The notes under the pieces are model-generated. The model did no database searches. It was not told the origin of the DNA and saw only the letters and a list, made by a program, of their open reading frames with translations. The position numbers and the translations under genes are program-made. 64,000 bases of DNA from Saccharicrinis sp963675435 (GTDB taxonomy: Bacteria; Bacteroidota; Bacteroidia; Bacteroidales; Marinilabiliaceae): the NCBI GenBank assembly GCA_963675435.1, contig OY776216.1, positions 186,001-250,000 on the forward strand. The letters run 5' to 3'. Numbering within the stretch: the first letter of the stretch is position 1; every line of letters begins with the position of its first letter. Positions 41,951-51,030 of the stretch are shown piece by piece.

Positions 41951-44900
41951 ATGTTTTTAGTATTTGATACCGAAACTACCGGATTACCAAAAAAATGGAA
42001 TGCTCCTATTACTGATACCGACAACTGGCCCAGGATGGTTCAGTTGGCATGGCAATGTCATGATATAGAAGGGAACTTTCTTTTTGCCAAAAACCATGTA
42101 ATTACACCTGATGGGTACACTATACCCGAAGATGTAGTTGCAGTACACGGTATCACTACAGAAATAGCTCACGAAAAAGGAATCCCTTTAAAGGAAGCTT
42201 TAGAGGATTTTATGACGGATGTTAAAAACAGTAAGTTTATCATTGGTCATAATATCAATTTTGATATCAATATTGTAGGATGTGAATTAGTACGTTGCGA
42301 GATGGAAGAGAATTTATCTTCTCATGCATCATTATGTACCATGCTTGAAAGTAAGGAGTATTGTGATTTAAGAAGAAAAGGGCAATTAAAAAACCCTACC
42401 CTTACTGAACTTCACATCAAACTTTTTACGGTTCCTTTTGAAGAGGCTCATAATGCCGCGGCTGATGTTGAGTCTACTACACGATGCTTTCTGGAACTAG
42501 TTCGCGTTGGTGGAATATCTCCGGAACGATTAAAAATGTCACCTGCAGAAATTGAGGCTTTCAGGATAAATAATCCTGAAATGATAGAACCTGCAGGAAT
42601 CGAATTTGAATCATTCAAAATTGACACGCTTGAACATATTTCTGTAGAAGAAGAAGAAGCAAAACGAAAAGAAGCGGCACGTAATGCCGGTAAAATTCCG
42701 TTTGTACACCTACATGTTCATAGTCAATATTCTATTCTAGATGGAGCTAATAAAACAGGAGATCTGGCAAGTAAAGCTAAAGAATATGAAATGCCTGCGG
42801 TTGCTATAACTGACCATGGAGGAATGTTTGGAGTAAAAGAATTCCACGTAGCATGTACTAAGGCCGACATTAAGCCCATTATTGGTGTTGAAGCATATGT
42901 TGCCCAACGCGGTCACTTAAGAAAGGACGATAAAACAGATGCCTCTGGTCATCACCTTATATTATTGGCTAAAAACTATAAAGGCTATCAAAACATACTT
43001 AAACTTACATCTATAGCACACACTGTTGGGATGTACTATAAACCACGTATTGATAAAGAATTACTTGAAAAATATCACGAAGATGTAATTGTGAGTAGTG
43101 CCTGTTTGGGAGGTGAAGTTGCTCAACATATAATGGCCGGAAACATTGACAAAGCTAAAGGAACCATTTTATGGTACAAAAGTATTTTTAAAGATGATTA
43201 CTACCTTGAAATCATGCGCCACCCAACAGATGATCCTCGACTAAGAAAAGATGTTTATGAAAACCAGGTAAAAGTTAACAAGGTAATACTTGAGCTTAGT
43301 AAAGAGCTAGATGTTAAAGTTATTGCTACAAATGACTCGCATTTCACCAATGAAAGTGATGCTGAAGCCCACGATTTATTAGTGTGTCTAAGTACTGGTA
43401 GAGATTATGATGACCCTACCCGTATGAGATATACACAACAGGAATGGTTTAAATCTACAGAAGAAATGAACCTCTTATTTGCGGATGTTCCTGAAGCTCT
43501 TAAAAATACGGTTGAAATAGCAGACAAAGTGGAGTATTTTAAACTCGACTCTTCCCCTATTATGCCTCCATTTGACATTCCTCATGAATTTGGAACTTTT
43601 GAGGAATATGCAGAAAAATACAGCGAAGCTGATTTAATTGAAGAATTCTCACAAGGATCATATGACAGACTTGGAGGATACGATAAAGCAATTCAAATTA
43701 AACTTGAAGCTGACTACCTTGAGCATTTGACCTTTGAAGGAGCAAAAGAAAGGTATGGAGAAGTACTAGAACCTTCAGTAAAAGAACGACTCGATTTCGA
43801 ACTCCTTACTATAAAAACAATGGGTTTCCCCGGATATTTCCTTATTGTTCAAGATTTTATCAACTGGGCAAAAGATAATGGAGTACTCGTAGGACCAGGA
43901 AGGGGGTCGGCTGCTGGAGCGGCAGTTGCCTACTGTATTAAAATTACCGATGTTGACCCGATTAAGTACGATTTACTATTTGAGCGTTTCTTAAATCCCG
44001 ATCGTATCTCCATGCCCGATGTCGATATCGATTTTGATGATGATGGCCGTCAGGAAGTATTAGATTATGTAACACATAAATACGGACAAGAAAAAGTAGC
44101 CCACATCTGTACTTTTGGTACTATGGCAACAAAAAGTTCCATTAAAGATGTAGCAAGGGTTCTTAAACTTGACCTATCAGAAGCCAACCGACTTGCAAAA
44201 ATGGTACCTGAAGCTCCGAAAATGAACTTTAAAAAAGCATTTAAGGAAGTTCCGGAATTGGAAATGGAAAAAAGTTCTCCAAATCCTTTGATTGCAAAAA
44301 CAATGAAATTTGCAGAGGCCTTAGAAGGAGCCGTCCGTCAAACCGGAGTTCATGCCTGTGGAGTTTTAATTGGTAAAAACCCCCTTGATCAACACCTTCC
44401 GGTAATGCCTACCAAAGGTGAGGAATTACTTACCACTCAGTATGATGGTAGATTTGTAGAGGACATTGGCTTGTTAAAAATGGACTTTCTTGGATTAAAA
44501 ACCTTATCCATTTTTAAAGAAGTTTTAGGCAACATAAAATTATCAAAGGGAATTGATATTGATTTAGCAAAAATCCCTCTGGATGATGAAGTGGCCTTTA
44601 ATCTTTTTGGTAATGGTGAAACAACTGCCGTATTCCAGTTTGAGTCCCCTGGAATGAAAAAGCACCTTAGGGCACTCCAACCCAACAGATTTGAAGACCT
44701 TGTGGCTATGAATGCCTTGTATCGTCCAGGTCCAATGGAATACATCCCATCGTTTATTGAACGTAAACATGGCAGGGAAGAAATCAAATACGACCATCCT
44801 ATGATGGAACCTTATTTGAAGGATACCTATGGCATTACCGTATACCAGGAGCAGGTGATGCTCCAGTCCAGAGCTCTTGGAGGATTTACCCGAGGTGACT

Positions 44901-46342
44901 CAGACTCCCTTCGTAAAGCGATGGGTAAGAAAATTATGGCCATGATGGATAAACTGAAAGAAAAGTTTATCGATGGTTGTTTAGGTAGCGAGGAGTTTGT
45001 TCAAGCCTGTAAAGACGGTAAAACCACCATTACAAAACCAGAGGATCTGATTGAAAAAATATGGAGTGACTGGGAAGCGTTTGCCAGTTACGCATTTAAC
45101 AAATCGCATTCGGTTTGTTATGCATATGTTGCTTATCAATCCGGATACTTAAAAGCTCATTATCCTGCCGAATTTATGGCTGGTGTACTTAGTCGTAACT
45201 TAAGCGACATCACCAAGATTACCACCTTTATGGAAGAGTGTAAAAGGATGGGAATGGAGGTTCTTGGACCTGATGTTAATGAAAGTTACCGTAAATTTAC
45301 CGTAAACAAAAAAGGAGAAATCCGTTTTGGAATGGCTGGTGTTAAAGGTGTTGGAGCAGGAGCCGTTGAAGAAATCATTCGCATTCGTGAAAAAGATGGA
45401 CCTTATAAAGATATATTTGACTTTGTTGAAAGAGTAAACTTACAAACTGTAAATAAGAAAAACCTTGAGGCTCTTGCTGCAGCCGGAGGATTTGATGGTT
45501 TTGACCAATTACACAGAGCACAGTATTTTACCTCTCATCCTGGTGAAGAAACAACTTTTATTGAAAATTTAATTCGCTATGGTAACCTTTATCAAAACGA
45601 TAAAGCTAATAGTGCAAACTCATTATTTGGGGCTGTTGATGCTGTTGCTGCTATCACAAAACCAGCAGTGCCAATTTGTGAAGAATTCTCAATTCTAGAG
45701 AAGTTAAATAGAGAAAAAGATTTAATTGGAATTTATTTATCAGCTCACCCATTAGATGTTTATAAACTAGAGATTAATCATTTCTGCAACACTAACCTGT
45801 CAGACTTAGCCGATCTTGAAAAAATGAAAGGGCGGGATATTACAATAGGAGGAATGGTTACAGCATCAAGATCTGGTACAACAAAAAAAGGAAATCCATA
45901 TGGAATCATGACTCTTCAGGACTATTCTGGCTCCTATGAATTTGCTTTTTTCGGTCGTGATTATCCCGAATATGCAAAGTACCTGGTTGAAGGCTATTAC
46001 ATAATGGCTCGAGGTAAAATCCAAGAAAAACAATGGACAAAAGATGGAGCACTTGAAGTTAAGATTAACAAAATTGAAATGCTTGATGGAATCAGAGAAT
46101 CAAAAGTCTCAGGCATTAATATTTCAGTGCCATTACAAAGTATCGACGATGAGTTAATCACAGAACTTGCTACTTTAACTCAAGAAGAAGATGGCAATGT
46201 TGCATTGCGTTTTTCTATTTACGATAAAGAAGATAAATTAAATAAAGCACAATTTTTAGCTCGGTCATCAAAGATAAAATTAACCGATGAAATTGTAGAC
46301 TACCTTGATAATCACCCTGAAATATCGTTTACACTAACTTAA
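41951..46342 (+). CDS. dnaE: DNA polymerase III alpha subunit with fused N-terminal 3'-5' exonuclease
   Basis: Main replicative polymerase, 1463 residues, about 300 longer than E. coli DnaE because of an N-terminal DnaQ-like domain. That domain (1-190) has DxE in FDTETTGLP (D6, E8), D in GHNINFDINIVG and the final H-x4-D in HNAAADVEST, so it looks active. The PHP domain follows (HLHVHSQYSILDG from 253), then the palm with MPDVDIDFDDDGR (from 688), finger and helix-hairpin-helix parts, and the OB-fold (ITIGGMVTASRSGTTKKGNP). The usual internal clamp-binding site reads ANSLFG here, lacking the leading Gln. A stem-loop follows the stop. Confidence 0.95.
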   Translation: MFLVFDTETTGLPKKWNAPITDTDNWPRMVQLAWQCHDIEGNFLFAKNHVITPDGYTIPEDVVAVHGITTEIAHEKGIPLKEALEDFMTDVKNSKFIIGHNINFDINIVGCELVRCEMEENLSSHASLCTMLESKEYCDLRRKGQLKNPTLTELHIKLFTVPFEEAHNAAADVESTTRCFLELVRVGGISPERLKMSPAEIEAFRINNPEMIEPAGIEFESFKIDTLEHISVEEEEAKRKEAARNAGKIPFVHLHVHSQYSILDGANKTGDLASKAKEYEMPAVAITDHGGMFGVKEFHVACTKADIKPIIGVEAYVAQRGHLRKDDKTDASGHHLILLAKNYKGYQNILKLTSIAHTVGMYYKPRIDKELLEKYHEDVIVSSACLGGEVAQHIMAGNIDKAKGTILWYKSIFKDDYYLEIMRHPTDDPRLRKDVYENQVKVNKVILELSKELDVKVIATNDSHFTNESDAEAHDLLVCLSTGRDYDDPTRMRYTQQEWFKSTEEMNLLFADVPEALKNTVEIADKVEYFKLDSSPIMPPFDIPHEFGTFEEYAEKYSEADLIEEFSQGSYDRLGGYDKAIQIKLEADYLEHLTFEGAKERYGEVLEPSVKERLDFELLTIKTMGFPGYFLIVQDFINWAKDNGVLVGPGRGSAAGAAVAYCIKITDVDPIKYDLLFERFLNPDRISMPDVDIDFDDDGRQEVLDYVTHKYGQEKVAHICTFGTMATKSSIKDVARVLKLDLSEANRLAKMVPEAPKMNFKKAFKEVPELEMEKSSPNPLIAKTMKFAEALEGAVRQTGVHACGVLIGKNPLDQHLPVMPTKGEELLTTQYDGRFVEDIGLLKMDFLGLKTLSIFKEVLGNIKLSKGIDIDLAKIPLDDEVAFNLFGNGETTAVFQFESPGMKKHLRALQPNRFEDLVAMNALYRPGPMEYIPSFIERKHGREEIKYDHPMMEPYLKDTYGITVYQEQVMLQSRALGGFTRGDSDSLRKAMGKKIMAMMDKLKEKFIDGCLGSEEFVQACKDGKTTITKPEDLIEKIWSDWEAFASYAFNKSHSVCYAYVAYQSGYLKAHYPAEFMAGVLSRNLSDITKITTFMEECKRMGMEVLGPDVNESYRKFTVNKKGEIRFGMAGVKGVGAGAVEEIIRIREKDGPYKDIFDFVERVNLQTVNKKNLEALAAAGGFDGFDQLHRAQYFTSHPGEETTFIENLIRYGNLYQNDKANSANSLFGAVDAVAAITKPAVPICEEFSILEKLNREKDLIGIYLSAHPLDVYKLEINHFCNTNLSDLADLEKMKGRDITIGGMVTASRSGTTKKGNPYGIMTLQDYSGSYEFAFFGRDYPEYAKYLVEGYYIMARGKIQEKQWTKDGALEVKINKIEMLDGIRESKVSGINISVPLQSIDDELITELATLTQEEDGNVALRFSIYDKEDKLNKAQFLARSSKIKLTDEIVDYLDNHPEISFTLT

Positions 46343-46343
46343 A

Positions 46344-46382
46344 ACTTTACAATAAAGTGTTCAAAACAATCAATTGTAAAGT
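46344..46382 (+). other. Stem-loop directly after the dnaE stop
   Basis: ACTTTACAAT (46344-46353) and ATTGTAAAGT (46373-46382) are perfect 10-base inverted repeats with a 19-base loop. No T run follows, so it is more likely a 3'-end stabilising structure or a regulator site for trxA than a terminator. Confidence 0.5.
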
Positions 46383-46410
46383 ATAGCCATATCTAAAAAA
46401 ATGAATATAT

Positions 46411-46442
46411 TTGGAATGACACAAAGTAATTTTTTACTTTTG
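46411..46442 (+). promoter_or_regulatory. trxA promoter
   Basis: TTG (46411-46413), 21 bases, then TACTTTTG (46435-46442), an exact TAnnTTTG. The start codon lies about 48 bases downstream. Confidence 0.55.
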
Positions 46443-46489
46443 TAATAGATCAAGAAATAAATTTAAATATAAACTTATAACATTATATT

Positions 46490-46807
46490 ATGACTATAGA
46501 TGTAACAGATGCAACTTTTGAAGAGGTTGTATTAAATTCAGACAAACCGGTATTAGTAGATTTTTGGGCTGAGTGGTGTGGGCCATGTAGAATGGTTACT
46601 CCTATTGTTAAAGAATTAGCAGAAGAGTATGGTGATAAAGCCGTAATTACAAAAATGGATGTAGATAGTAACCCGGGAACATCTGTAAAATTTGGAATCA
46701 GAAATATTCCAACAATTCTTTTCTTTAAAAACGGAGAAATTGTTGACAAACAAGTTGGAGCTGTACCAAAAACAATTTTAGCTTCAAAATTAGACGCTCT
46801 GCTATAA
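46490..46807 (+). CDS. trxA: Thioredoxin
   Basis: The 105-residue cytoplasmic disulfide reductase has the full thioredoxin fold with the active site WCGPC (C30 and C33), the buried D24 in VLVDFWAEW and the cis-Pro in GIRNIPTILFFKNG. The length is normal. It has its own promoter and a strong terminator, so it is monocistronic. Confidence 0.97.
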   Translation: MTIDVTDATFEEVVLNSDKPVLVDFWAEWCGPCRMVTPIVKELAEEYGDKAVITKMDVDSNPGTSVKFGIRNIPTILFFKNGEIVDKQVGAVPKTILASKLDALL

Positions 46808-46829
46808 CAGCAAAAAATAAAAATATTTT

Positions 46830-46864
46830 AAAGGGCAGTTACTTTTGTTTCTGCTCTTTTTTTT
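46830..46864 (+). terminator. Intrinsic terminator of trxA
   Basis: AAAGGGCAG (46830-46838) pairs with CTGCTCTTT (46851-46859) with one wobble, followed by a long T run. Confidence 0.85.
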
Positions 46865-47006
46865 AACACAAAAGACTAAATGCTACAGGTAAATAAGGTT
46901 GATTTTCTTTATAATTAAGTATCACATAATCCAACATTAAATTATTCTACAGAAATAACTTAATTTAAAGATATTTTTTAACTTTATATTTTTCAAAAGA
47001 ACATTT

Positions 47007-47444
47007 ATGGATGATTTAGGAAATATATTTTATATTCTTTTTGCGATTGTTGCGATTATTTTCAACGTGATGAGGAAAGGGAAAAAAGCAAACCCATCTA
47101 CACCTCCTCCTGTTGATAACGATAATAATAACGATCCATTCGAGGACATGATTCCTAAATTTGAACAGTTATTTAAACCTGAGGAGTCGCCAAAGCCACA
47201 GCCTGAGGTTATAACCACACCTGTTGCTGAAAAGAAAGCTCCAAAATTTAAACCAAAACCGCAGCCACCGGTTAACGACTTTGAAGAAAAAAAGAGACAG
47301 CTTCAATCAGTAACAACCCGGATCCCAAAGCAAAAAACCACAGAGGAACCAATAAAAGTTTCTTCTGAACATACGGAGTCTAGTTGGTTTGATGCAAAAC
47401 AAGCTGTTATTTATTCAGAAATATTAAAACGTCCTGAATTTTAG
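47007..47444 (+). CDS. Small membrane-anchored Pro-rich protein, conserved in Bacteroidota
   Basis: The 145 residues have one N-terminal helix (IFYILFAIVAIIFNVM) followed by a basic stop-transfer, an Asn/Asp/Pro-rich low-complexity stretch (STPPPVDNDNNNDPFEDM), Lys/Pro-rich linkers and a short conserved-looking tail (SSWFDAKQAVIYSEILKRPE). The tail with its [YF]SEIL[KN]RP motif is seen on unnamed Bacteroidota proteins, as far as I recall. The protein would be an inner-membrane peptide with a cytoplasmic flexible part. Function unknown. It lies before greA but probably has its own promoter. Confidence 0.7.
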   Translation: MDDLGNIFYILFAIVAIIFNVMRKGKKANPSTPPPVDNDNNNDPFEDMIPKFEQLFKPEESPKPQPEVITTPVAEKKAPKFKPKPQPPVNDFEEKKRQLQSVTTRIPKQKTTEEPIKVSSEHTESSWFDAKQAVIYSEILKRPEF

Positions 47445-47481
47445 CAGATCACTCGCTGTTTTTTAATAACCACATATTTAT

Positions 47482-47489
47482 TATCTTTG
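47482..47489 (+). promoter_or_regulatory. greA promoter -7 element
   Basis: TATCTTTG, an exact TAnnTTTG match about 65 bases before the start. The greA start also has AAGGAGGAAG, a strong Shine-Dalgarno site. Confidence 0.5.
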
Positions 47490-47554
47490 TAACAAAGAGT
47501 TCCACTAAGGGATTCTTTATTTTTTTATATACAAATCATTAAGGAGGAAGAAAG

Positions 47555-48028
47555 ATGTCAAACGTAAGTTATCTTACCGAAGAGGGTTTGAAAAAATTAA
47601 AACAAGAACTTCACCAGTTAGAATCGGTAGAAAGACCTAGCATATCAGCACAAATTGCTGAAGCCCGCGACAAGGGTGATTTATCTGAAAACGCAGAATA
47701 CGATGCTGCTAAGGAAGCTCAAGGGTTACTTGAAATGAAAATTGCAAAGCTTAAAAACATACTTGCAAATTCCAGAATCATTGACGAGTCAAAAATTGAC
47801 ACATCAAAAGTACAATTACTTAACAAAGTGAAGCTTAAAAACCTCAAGAACAATGCTGTAATGACTTATACATTGGTTCCTGAAAGCGAAGCAAACTTAA
47901 AAGAAGGCAAAATTTCCATCAGTACACCTATCGCTAAAGGTTTACTTGGAAAAAAGGTTGGAGACCAAGCAGAGATCACAGTCCCTTCTGGTGTTTTGAC
48001 CTTTGAAATTATTGAAATATCTATTTAA
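47555..48028 (+). CDS. greA: Transcription elongation factor GreA
   Basis: Rescues stalled RNA polymerase by stimulating cleavage of the transcript. The 157 residues have the N-terminal coiled coil (LTEEGLKKLKQELHQLESVE to LLEMKIAKLKNILANS) with the acidic tip DLSENAEYDAAKE, and the C-terminal FKBP-like domain with SISTPIAKGLLGKKVGD. A clear Shine-Dalgarno site (AAGGAGGAAG) precedes the ATG. The HIT gene starts 10 bases after the stop, so the two form an operon. Confidence 0.97.
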   Translation: MSNVSYLTEEGLKKLKQELHQLESVERPSISAQIAEARDKGDLSENAEYDAAKEAQGLLEMKIAKLKNILANSRIIDESKIDTSKVQLLNKVKLKNLKNNAVMTYTLVPESEANLKEGKISISTPIAKGLLGKKVGDQAEITVPSGVLTFEIIEISI

Positions 48029-48038
48029 AAAACATATT

Positions 48039-48431
48039 ATGCCAAGCATCTTTTCAAAAATTGTAAAAGGAGAAATTCCTTGTTATAAAATTGCAGAGGA
48101 TGAAAATTACTTTGCTTTTTTAGATATAAACCCACTGCAAGAAGGACATACATTAGTAATACCAAAAAAAGAGGTTGATTATATTTTTGATATTGAGGAT
48201 GAGATTTTGGCAGGAATGATGGTGTTTGCAAAGAAAATTGCATCAGCACTTGACAAAGCAATACCTTCAAAAAGAGTTGGTGTTGCAGTACTAGGTTTAG
48301 AAGTACCTCATGCTCATATTCATCTTATCCCTCTTCAAAATGAAAGTGATATAAACTTCTCAAATCCCAAACTTAAATTTACAACTGAAGAATTTACTGC
48401 AATTGCAGACAAAATAAAAAAGGAGCTTTAA
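48039..48431 (+). CDS. HIT family nucleotide-binding hydrolase
   Basis: The 130 residues match the Hint/HIT group: IFSKIVKGEIPCYKI near the start, FLDINPLQEGHTLVIPKKE in the centre and the histidine triad in VPHAHIHLIPL. It would hydrolyse nucleoside phosphoramidates or similar. An upstream ATG at 48003 would overlap greA and add 12 residues before the normal family start, so 48039 is chosen. The stop codon lies inside the loop of a terminator shared with ruvC. Confidence 0.92.
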   Translation: MPSIFSKIVKGEIPCYKIAEDENYFAFLDINPLQEGHTLVIPKKEVDYIFDIEDEILAGMMVFAKKIASALDKAIPSKRVGVAVLGLEVPHAHIHLIPLQNESDINFSNPKLKFTTEEFTAIADKIKKEL

Positions 48432-48448
48432 GCTCCTTTTATTTTTTT
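48415..48448. terminator. Bidirectional terminator between the HIT gene and ruvC
   Basis: AAAAGGAGCT (48418-48427) pairs with AGCTCCTTTT (48431-48440), flanked by A and T runs on the two sides. The HIT stop codon sits in the loop. Confidence 0.88.
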
Positions 48449-48993
48449 ATTCTTCTCGGGTTTTTATTTATAAATTCTTTCCAGCTTTTTACTGTCTTAT
48501 CTGTATTTAAATTCTGATTTTGGAAATAATGACAAAGTGCTGCCGCCACACCATCTGTAGCATCTAAATACTTTGGCTCTGCATCAATTTTTAAATATCT
48601 CGATAAAAATCCAGCCACCTGTTCTTTACTAGCTCTTCCATTTCCTGTAATAGCCATCTTTATTTTCAACGGAGCATATTCAAATACGGGCAAATCTCTG
48701 GATAAGGCTGCAGCCATTGCTACACCTTGCGCTCTGCCCAATTTCAACATCGACTGTACGTTTTTACCAAAGAATGGAGCTTCAATAGCTAATTCATCTG
48801 GATGATAATTATCGACCAGTCTCACTACCGTTTCAAATATCTTTTTAAGCTTTAAATAATGATCTGTGTATTTTTGAAGCTCCAACACACCCATTGACAT
48901 CAAGGAAGGTTTATTATTAACAATCTTTAAAATACCATAACCCATTACTGTTGTTCCAGGATCGATGCCTAATATAATTCTTTCCTTAACCAA
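48439..48993 (-). CDS. ruvC: Holliday junction resolvase RuvC
   Basis: Cuts four-way junctions in recombination. The 184 residues start with LGIDPGTTVMGYGIL (catalytic D), then ELAIEAPFFGKNVQSMLKLG with the second acidic residue, KMAITGNGRASKEQV, and the last acidic pair in LDATDGVAAALCHY. All four catalytic acids are present. It abuts the DUF4286 gene with no gap: the DUF4286 stop directly precedes the ruvC ATG, so translation is coupled. Confidence 0.96.
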   Translation of the reverse strand: MVKERIILGIDPGTTVMGYGILKIVNNKPSLMSMGVLELQKYTDHYLKLKKIFETVVRLVDNYHPDELAIEAPFFGKNVQSMLKLGRAQGVAMAAALSRDLPVFEYAPLKIKMAITGNGRASKEQVAGFLSRYLKIDAEPKYLDATDGVAAALCHYFQNQNLNTDKTVKSWKEFINKNPRRIKK

Positions 48994-49296
48994 TTATAGC
49001 GCTTTCAATATTGAACTAAAATACAATACCTCCTGACCAAAATCGGAGTGCATTTGCCCTAATACAAGTGGAGACTGACGATTTATTTCCTCTAAATCCT
49101 CAGGTGTTGAAACCTTCCATTGAACAGACACGGTTCTTTCTTCTTTACCACTTTCAGCGATCATCACTTCATAAGTCCCTACTTCGCAAGCCGGAACAAC
49201 ATTTTTAATCAGTGGCACATAAGTATTTCTCATCCAGTTTTCCCAATTCTCAAACTTTGCCCTTGTGATTACAAATGTTGTATTAAATATAAACAT
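48994..49296 (-). CDS. DUF4286 family protein
   Basis: The 100 residues match the family seen across Bacteroidota: FIFNTTFVITRAKFENWENWM at the start and LEEINRQSPLVLGQMHSDFG in the second half. It looks like a small ferredoxin-like dimer, but its function is unknown. It is first in the unit with ruvC and follows the serS terminator by about 20 bases. Confidence 0.9.
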   Translation of the reverse strand: MFIFNTTFVITRAKFENWENWMRNTYVPLIKNVVPACEVGTYEVMIAESGKEERTVSVQWKVSTPEDLEEINRQSPLVLGQMHSDFGQEVLYFSSILKAL

Positions 49297-49317
49297 ACTT
49301 CTAAAATAATTATTTAT

Positions 49318-49341
49318 ATAAAAAACCCTGCAAAAGCAGGG
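49318..49341 (-). terminator. Intrinsic terminator of serS
   Basis: ACCCTGC (49324-49330) pairs with GCAGGGT (49335-49341) around AAAA; on the minus strand a T run follows. Confidence 0.88.
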
Positions 49342-49369
49342 TCATATATTAAAATACTGCTAAACAGTG

Positions 49370-50644
49370 TTATTTAATCATATCAAAACCACAGTATGGA
49401 ACCAATACTTCAGGTATTTTAATACCTTCTGCAGTCTGATTATTCTCTAACAAAGCAGCTAAAATACGTGGCAATGCAAGTGCACTTCCATTTAAAGTAT
49501 GAACCAATTCTGGCTTCTTCATATCTTTTCCTTTATATCTGCATTTTAATCTATTAGCCTGGTAATTTTCAAAGTTCGAAACAGAACTTACTTCTAACCA
49601 TCTTTCCTGCGCAGCAGAATAAACTTCAAAGTCAAATGTTAAAGCTGAAGTAAAGCTTATATCGCCTCCACAAAGTCTCAAAATACGATACGGTAAGCCA
49701 AGTTTATTTACTAAACCTTCTACATGTGCCACCATACCTTCCAATGCCTCATATGACTTTTCAGGATGTGCTATTTGCACAATCTCCACCTTGTCAAATT
49801 GATGTAAACGATTTAAACCTCGTACGTGTGCCCCCCATGATCCTGCTTCTCTTCTGAAGCAAGGTGTATAAGCCATATTTCTTAATGGCAAATCTTCTTC
49901 CTTTACAACCTCATCTCTATATATATTAGTTACAGGCACTTCTGCTGTCGGTATTAAATATAATTTATCAACAGTGACATGATACATTTGCCCTTCCTTA
50001 TCAGGAAGTTGCCCAGTACCAAAACCGGAATCCTCATTTACAACAATGGGAGGAAGTACTTCGCTATAACCTGCTTTTTCACCTTCATCCAAAAAGAAAT
50101 TGATTAACGCACGTTGCAATCGAGCTCCTTTTCCTTTATAAACAGGAAATCCTGCACCAGTAATTTTAATACCAAGCTCAAAATCAATAATATCATACTT
50201 TTTAATTAATTCCCAATGTGGTAATTTATCTCCTTCAATCTCTGCTATGATACCACCTTTTTTTACAACCTCATTATCCTCATCACTATTCCCCTCTGGA
50301 ACAGAAGGATGCGGAAGGTTTGGTAATTTAATCACCTCACCTTCTAACTGAGAAGTAATATCATTAAGTACCACAGTTAAATCTTTAATACTATCTTTTA
50401 ACTCAGCAGTCTTTGCTTTTGCATCGTTTGCTTCCTGAGCTTTACCTTCTTTAAACAGCATTCCTATTTCTTTAGACAAAGCATTCATTTCTGCCTGCTT
50501 GGTTTCTACTTCATGTTGAGTAGATTTTCTTTTATTATCTAAAGCAATAATATTCTCTACTATCTCAGTTGCATCAAATCGCTTTACTTTAAGGCGCTTA
50601 ACAACCTCATCCTTATTCTCTTGTATAAATTTTAGCGTAAGCAT
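49370..50644 (-). CDS. serS: Seryl-tRNA synthetase
   Basis: Charges tRNA-Ser in the cytoplasm. The 424 residues have the N-terminal coiled-coil arm (about 30-100, with QHEVETKQAEMNALSKEIGML), class II motif 2 (TPCFRREAGSWGAHVRGLNR, then LHQFDKVEIVQ) and motif 3 (NGSALALPRILAALLENNQ). Length and order are normal. It has its own terminator; the rpmA terminator lies just upstream, so serS must have its own promoter in the 100-base gap. Confidence 0.97.
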   Translation of the reverse strand: MLTLKFIQENKDEVVKRLKVKRFDATEIVENIIALDNKRKSTQHEVETKQAEMNALSKEIGMLFKEGKAQEANDAKAKTAELKDSIKDLTVVLNDITSQLEGEVIKLPNLPHPSVPEGNSDEDNEVVKKGGIIAEIEGDKLPHWELIKKYDIIDFELGIKITGAGFPVYKGKGARLQRALINFFLDEGEKAGYSEVLPPIVVNEDSGFGTGQLPDKEGQMYHVTVDKLYLIPTAEVPVTNIYRDEVVKEEDLPLRNMAYTPCFRREAGSWGAHVRGLNRLHQFDKVEIVQIAHPEKSYEALEGMVAHVEGLVNKLGLPYRILRLCGGDISFTSALTFDFEVYSAAQERWLEVSSVSNFENYQANRLKCRYKGKDMKKPELVHTLNGSALALPRILAALLENNQTAEGIKIPEVLVPYCGFDMIK

Positions 50645-50676
50645 TATGCGTTTTTCTTGTTTGTTGATATACGGAT

Positions 50677-50723
50677 AAAAAAAATCTCCTGAATTGTGTT
50701 ACGAAAGTAACAAAATCAGGAGA
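50677..50723 (-). terminator. Intrinsic terminator of rplU-rpmA
   Basis: TCTCCTGA (50685-50692) pairs with TCAGGAGA (50716-50723), and TGTTAC/GTAACA forms the inner part; on the minus strand eight T follow. Confidence 0.9.
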
Positions 50724-50747
50724 CTCATAAAATCTTTCAAGATCTTT

Positions 50748-51011
50748 TTATTCAGCAGCAAAAGGCTCTACTGATACAAAAGACTTGTCGTTTCTTTTCT
50801 TACGGAAAGTAACTGTACCATCGATAAGGGCAAATAAGGTATGGTCTTTTCCAATTCCTACATTATCACCTGGATGGTGTTGAGTTCCTCTTTGGCGAAC
50901 AATGATGTTACCTGCTTTTGCAGCCTGACCACCAAAAATCTTAACGCCTAATCGTTTACTTTCGGATTCTCTACCGTTTTTCGAACTACCGACTCCTTTT
51001 TTATGTGCCAT
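50748..51011 (-). CDS. rpmA: 50S ribosomal protein L27
   Basis: The 87-residue ribosomal protein has the L27 signature GSSKNGRESESKRLGVK and IIVRQRGTQHHPG. The N-terminus (MAHKKGVGSSKNG) starts directly with the conserved basic end; there is no Firmicutes-type leader needing removal. It lies 19 bases after rplU, the usual pairing. Confidence 0.98.
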   Translation of the reverse strand: MAHKKGVGSSKNGRESESKRLGVKIFGGQAAKAGNIIVRQRGTQHHPGDNVGIGKDHTLFALIDGTVTFRKKRNDKSFVSVEPFAAE

Positions 51012-51030
51012 CTTATTCTAATTTTTTTAA

